From Triglochin maritima (Eukaryota; Streptophyta; Magnoliopsida; Alismatales; Juncaginaceae), in assembly GCA_963682175.1 (NCBI GenBank), contig OY821771.1, positions 7,377,001 to 7,441,000 of the forward strand: a stretch of 64,000 nucleotides of DNA, in the 5' to 3' direction. Every line of letters starts with the position of its first letter. Position 1 is the first letter of the stretch. Position numbers and translations under genes: made by a program. Below, piece after piece: positions 59,607 through 64,000 of this stretch. The notes beneath the pieces were generated by a model that searched no databases, was not told where the DNA came from, and saw only the letters and a list, made by a program, of their open reading frames with translations.

Positions 59607-62451
59607 TCAGTTGAATGTGGGCCACTGCAGATGTTCGAAGCTGACTTGGCTAGAGGTTACTGTGTGGAATAGGCTGGTCATCGGGCCAAACTGTTGGGAG
59701 CTACTTTGGGTGCCTTCTTCCGTTGGGTATGAAGAGGCTGCACTAGCTTCTCCTTGAGGTGGAGTTGCTTCTGCTTGTGTAGGAGTACCATCTGCTTCAG
59801 GTGTAGTGGAGGCCTCTGAATTCATTCCATTTCTCTTTCTCTTCCCGCTTCTTCCTTTATTTTTAGTTCTATTTAGAAGACAACCATTAGTTAAAGATAC
59901 TATGCAAAAATATAGCAAACAACTAAACAAAATTAACGAAGCTATTATATACCTTGATACACTTGCTTCTTGACTACCAATTGGCTCCTTACACCTCCTA
60001 GCTTGGTGGCCTAGAAGACCACACCTTGAACATTTTTTCTTCCTTCCAGTGTTGTTGCGGTCCATTGAGCTTTTATATCTACTTGTCTTTGGCCTACCAG
60101 CTTGCCTTTTCACAGGTGGAGGTAGTAGGTGGAAACCTTGCACCATTTTCCATTCGGACTTGTCAACCATTGGGTGTATACCTGTATAATAAGCTCTGAC
60201 GTATACTTCTCTTTTGAACCAGTCACTAAACAAAGTCTTCCCAGACAACCCCTCTAATGGTGCCAATGAATGCAGCAGCGTGTTGGCAAGGTAAACTTGT
60301 GAGTTGCCATTGCCCACAACTACAACTTCTTAAATTCAGATGAACCACAAACCTCCTCTGCTTGTAAGTGACTTCTGTCAGAGAGTTTGGGGATCTGACG
60401 ACTATGTAATCCCCCAATTCCCTTGACAATGCATTAAGCCAAACCCTTGCCTTGGGCACTAGAGAGTCAGTCCACTCTTTGCTTTCTTCTTGCCTCTTGA
60501 ACATTGTTTGCATCAACTTCTGTTTGAGGTTATCTATCATTGTAACAATGGGTAGATGCCTAACTTCTCTAATATAGTTATTAAAGGACTCACTAAGGTT
60601 GTTTGTGATGTAATTGCATTTTGCTTCATAATTAAACTGACTCCTACTCCAAACCCTATTATCGTTGTCTACCTTAATTAGCCAATGATATGCTTCTTCA
60701 TTTTGAATCCTTAGAGCATGCATTTTCCTGTCAAATTCAGTAGTTGTGTAAGCAGTTGCTGCATCCCACATTAGGCTAAGAAGCAATGAATTCCTGAATT
60801 TCTTCTGAAAATTCTGATATAAATGCCTTGCACATGCTCTATGCTCACAACCACTGAACACAACTGCCACTCCCTCTTCTAAACCTTTACACTTGTCGCT
60901 TATCAACACCAAATCTTCCCTGTGACCTACTGCTTGTTTCAGATGGCCAAGAAACCACTCCCAATCGTCATGTGTTTCAGAATCTGCAACACCAAAGGCT
61001 AATGGGAATAGTTGATGATTTCCATCTACTGAGGTAGCTGATAGGAGAGTGCCTTTGAACTTTCCCTTTAGATGACAGTCATCCAGACCAATAACTGGCC
61101 TACAACCTCTTACAAATCCTTCCTTGCAACCCCTTAGACATACAAAACACCTTAGGAATGTTCCATCCTCAGTGTTAACTTCATGTGCTATTACACTACC
61201 TGGGTTTGTTCTTTCCATTTCACCAAGCAGTGAAGGTAGCAAACCATATTGTTCTTCATGTCCACCAAATAACTTAGCCATAGCAATCTCTCTACCTCTC
61301 CAAACCCTATGATAGGGTAAGGTCAGGTGAAATAATTTCTTCAGCTGATCACTAATATTCCTAACTGTCAGTCTGTCATCTAAACTTAACCATTCTAGGC
61401 ATTGATATGCAACCCAATTCTTTGTAGCCATTTTCGATGCACAGTTATTCACAGAGGTACATGTATGTGGGAGCCTAAGAGTCTTAATTTGGAACACATC
61501 TCCCTCATTTAACCTAGCTGTAACTCTATGAGGGCCACTCTTCAAGAAAATGAGCTCACACTCCTTCAAAATGCAGTATGTTAACAAAGCCATTCTAAAA
61601 CTGAACACATTGGGAAACTTCTTGTTAACAACTATGTCTGGGTTTGACATATTAACTTCCAATGTTTCTGGACCAACATCAACATTTTGAAAAACATCAT
61701 CATAATCTCTATGCTCATCAAAATCAACCCCTACAAGGTCATCAGATTCTTCAGAGTCCTCTGCGGACAATTCGTACTCTGGGTCAGACTGACTTTCACT
61801 TGACACATCATCCTCCCCACTACTTTCAGGTGGTCTTATTCTCTGATCAACCCTACTACCACTACCTCGTGCTCCAATTGATGGGGGATCAGCTTCATGA
61901 GCAAATGGTTGAGATCCTACACTTCCAACCACACTAGGTACTGCCTCAACAAGTGTTTCTCTCCCAACCTGAATATCAGGCTGACCCTCAACAATTGGTT
62001 CTCTCCCAACCTGAACATCAGGCTGACCCTCAACAATTGGTTCTCTCCCTACCTGAACATCAGACTGACCCTCAACCTCAACTTCTGCCTCACACAAAAT
62101 TGTAGTTCCACTCCCTCTACTCCCCAAAGACGCATACACATCCAAAACATGCATTGGATTGCTGAACCTAAGGGCCTCCTTAATGTCCAAGTCAGTTGCT
62201 AGCACTCTAAAATCTTTCCTAGTAGAACTTGGAATCATGTAATGCAACACAATTTCATCACTTGAACTCCACTGCTTAACTGTACAAACCCAAGAACTAA
62301 GCATGTCCATATTCAACTCCTCCACTACTAGCATGGAAGCCACCTCTACAAAACCAACTGCTCTTTCCCTTCCCTTTCTATTACACCATCTACCACCACA
62401 ATGCAACCTAACATTCAAACTGTCCCCTAAATCAACACCATTGTATTCCAA
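59607..62451 (-). CDS. MURA-type Mutator transposase (one frameshift from intact)
   Basis: DDE transposase that cuts and joins the element ends in the nucleus. Segments: 62451-60229 (741 codons), a one-base shift at 60228, then 60227-59953, an 84-bp GT-AG intron (59952-59869), and 59868-59607. That gives about 919 residues. Order: an N-terminal region with three 14-residue repeats (EGQPDVQVGRE); an acidic stretch; the MuDR-type DNA-binding region (NKKFPNVFSFRMALLTYC, HTCTSVNNCASK); the catalytic core with GLDDCHLKGKFKG, LISDKCKGL and NNLSESFNNYIRE; a SWIM finger (CSCGQWQLTSLPCQH); and a C-terminal CCHC knuckle (CSRCGLLGHQARRC). The frame breaks at GTT-T-AGT just after WEDFV. Removing one T restores SDWFKREVYVRAYY, which is family-typical. 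Confidence 0.88.
61943..62071 (-). repeat. 42-bp tandem repeat within the transposase N-terminus
   Basis: Three near-identical 42-bp units (61946-61987, 61988-62029 and 62030-62071) encode the 14-residue repeat VEGQPDVQVGREPI with few substitutions. The frame is kept. Confidence 0.85.
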
Positions 62452-62749
62452 ACCAAAATGTCAACCAAAATCAAAACTAAACTCGAAAGAGGAGGAAGAA
62501 AATGTCAACCAAATCAAGAGAGGGAAAGTACTTACTAACGTCGTTTCCCCACCAACCCACTCCTAGTGTGAACCATCGACGCTTTTGGACGCGCGACCAC
62601 ACTTTTGTTGCTTCCGCTTCTTCGGGCTCAAATGATGGGATTTTCCCTGACGTGGGGGAATTGGGGATGGGGATTAGGGGTGATGGATTTGAAATCGGGA
62701 TGCCAACTACACTCGTCGGTGGTAGAGATTTAGGGTTCGATCGGCATTT

Positions 62750-62998
62750 TAGGTGAACTGGGAATTGGGGATGAGAATTTAGGGGTGATTTAAGTTAACG
62801 GAGTGGGTGAACGGCGTTGACAGAGAGCAGACGACGTTGACGGAGAGCACACAACGCTTGTAATTCATCGGCCCCACAAACGGCCCAAGGGCATGCAAGC
62901 AATATGCAGTGAAACGAGGTGTACCCAAGTGAATACGGAAATTGCAGGGGTATTTAACCAATTATGCACCTTTTGAGGTCTACCCAAGCAAATGACCC
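62750..62998 (-). repeat. Right terminal inverted repeat of the MULE
   Basis: Inverse of the left repeat. It carries an extra ~24 bp from a local duplication of GACGTTGACGGAGAGCA / GGCGTTGACAGAGAGCA (62814-62850). It probably contains the transposase promoter. Confidence 0.88.
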
Positions 62999-63007
62999 TA
63001 TTATATA

Positions 63008-64000
63008 TTGGCATCAGTGGGGATTTTTTGCCTCTGGTTTCTGTGATCGTTTGCTTTGCAGGAGTTACATATTTGAGGTATGTTATGTTTTTGCATTGCT
63101 TTTCGATTGATTTTCTCTTGTTTGTTTGATAAAAATGATTGAGCAAATCAACATGACAAAACTATTGTGTTAGTTTGGGTAATTCTGAAATTTTAGCAAA
63201 ATCTGACTCTGGCGTGGTGTTTGTTTCAGTGACTTTACTTTGATTGATGATATTCTTTAAGTGATCAGTCAATTTGAATTAGCTCGTTACGACGGAGCCT
63301 TGGTTGTGATATTTGAGTTTCAGTTTCAGGATTAGACTTGTTCTTGCTGAAGCTTTGTGGAACTGGGAAGTTAATGGTCTTTAGGATTTTGGGGATCAGA
63401 GTAATTGATTTCGATGGGCCACGTCACGTGTAATTATTGTTTTGTGGTTATGGAATATGGAGAAATATTAAATCAGTATATGGAACTGGAAGTTTATTAG
63501 GCCATCACTTGGGGGGGGGGGGGGGGTAACCCCCCGCACGACCGGTATAAACGACCTAATTGTTTTATTAATTTTTGGTTTTTTTGTTTTGATTTTTTGA
63601 ATTTTTTGTTTGATTTTTTTTGAAAATATGTTTTATAATTATTTTGATTTTTTAGAATTTTTAGAATTTTTTTCTACGATGGACTCCCAAATGTTGTGGA
63701 AGAGAGAGAGATAAGTTGTTGTGGGTTGTGATTAAGATGTGAATGATGTAGGAAAAAGAAGAAAATGAGTTGGGTAAAGAGAAAGTTGATGTGGAAGAGA
63801 GAGAACGCTCGTGATCAGGTCGTCGGAGTTTAATGTTCTTTAGGATTTTGAGGTTCAGACTTCAGAAAAATTGATTTTGATGGGTCACGTGTTGTTATTA
63901 TTTTGTGGTTACGAAGATACTAAATCAGTATACGGAACTGAGCTGGTAATCTCTGTTGTCCCGTTCATGTTTGGTTTGACTAGATGGGGTTCTAATGGTA
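63008..64000 (+). other. Probable 5' transcribed region of a gene cut by the window edge
   Basis: Joins directly to the TATTATATA target site. A C-rich upstream region, a TATA-like target and a downstream GTTTCTGTGATCGTTTGC segment suggest a promoter and leader. A possible donor GAGGTATGTT lies at 63074. No coding frame is visible in this 1 kb. A ~115-bp segment near 63365-63480 is repeated at 63828-63940. Confidence 0.4.
63511..63535 (+). repeat. G16 run followed by a C6 block
   Basis: Sixteen consecutive G, then TAA, then six C. The last six G and the C6 can pair as a hairpin with a three-base loop, and the G run alone could form quadruplexes. Its length is a likely site of sequencing error. 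Confidence 0.9.

Larger units (their letters stand above)
58130..62998. mobile_element. Two-gene Mutator-like element (MULE), structurally complete
   Basis: A perfect 9-bp duplication TATTATATA flanks it (58121-58129 and 62999-63007), the Mutator hallmark. Terminal inverted repeats of about 230-250 bp begin GGAACATTTGTTTGGGTAG on the left and GGGTCATTTGCTTGGGTAG on the right. Inside are two convergent genes: a GRF-type zinc-finger protein starting 314 bp from the left end, and a MURA-type transposase starting 548 bp from the right end. Their stops are about 527 bp apart. This is the layout of maize MuDR, with a different second protein. Confidence 0.93.

Noticed and set aside
61662..62566. 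Plus-strand frames opposite the transposase N-terminus
   Set aside because: Shadows of the minus-strand transposase gene and its 42-bp repeats.
1..64000. tRNA, rRNA or snRNA genes
   Set aside because: No convincing cloverleaf or conserved RNA block was seen by eye; the tRNA-like GCTCTGATACCA at 1730 is a primer-binding site.

Overview
This window is nuclear DNA from a flowering plant, most likely a eudicot. It has multi-exon genes with GT-AG introns, a plant-specific translation factor (eIFiso4G), a non-RD LRR receptor kinase, a plant folate-biopterin transporter family gene, and a dense, nested load of plant transposon types. I cannot name the species.

Layout. 1-2.2 kb: a foldback element and part of a minus-strand LTR retrotransposon. 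2.8-10.0 kb: a complete nine-exon eIFiso4G gene on +, with a TATA box and a Tourist-like MITE in intron 2. 12.2-15.05 kb: a mariner-like element with TA target duplications. It keeps only the DNA-binding half of the transposase and carries a convergent antisense reading frame with two CCCH-like fingers. 15.8-21.1 kb: copies of a long LTR family ('LTR-A') filled with the palindrome CGGTCGACCG. 22.2-25.4 kb: an LRR receptor kinase on -, broken by a stop and a frameshift, with a solo LTR ('LTR-B') immediately upstream of it. 27.5-37 kb: decayed repeats, and a hAT copy hit by both a solo LTR-B and a solo LTR-A. 37.86-49.1 kb: a complete five-exon folate-biopterin transporter. Two MITEs sit in its promoter, a second hAT copy in intron 1, and a nest (MITE in TRIM in RTE-type LINE) in intron 3. 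49.8-57.1 kb: another MITE, a CACTA end, a decayed MULE with an OTU-like region, and a third solo LTR-B.

58.13-63.0 kb: a structurally complete Mutator-like element with a perfect 9-bp target duplication and ~230-bp terminal inverted repeats. It has two convergent genes: a MURA-type transposase (DDE, SWIM and CCHC zinc knuckle) on -, and a GRF-type zinc-finger protein with a helical stretch and a C-terminal hydrophobic segment on +. This layout mirrors mudrA/mudrB of maize MuDR, but the second protein is of a different type. It is the most interesting system in the window. The transposase is one base away from an uninterrupted reading frame. The element sits in a TATA-like target, apparently the promoter of a gene that runs off the right edge.

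Boundaries of intact transposons rest on target-site duplications read directly from the sequence. Family names rest on motif recognition without database searches.
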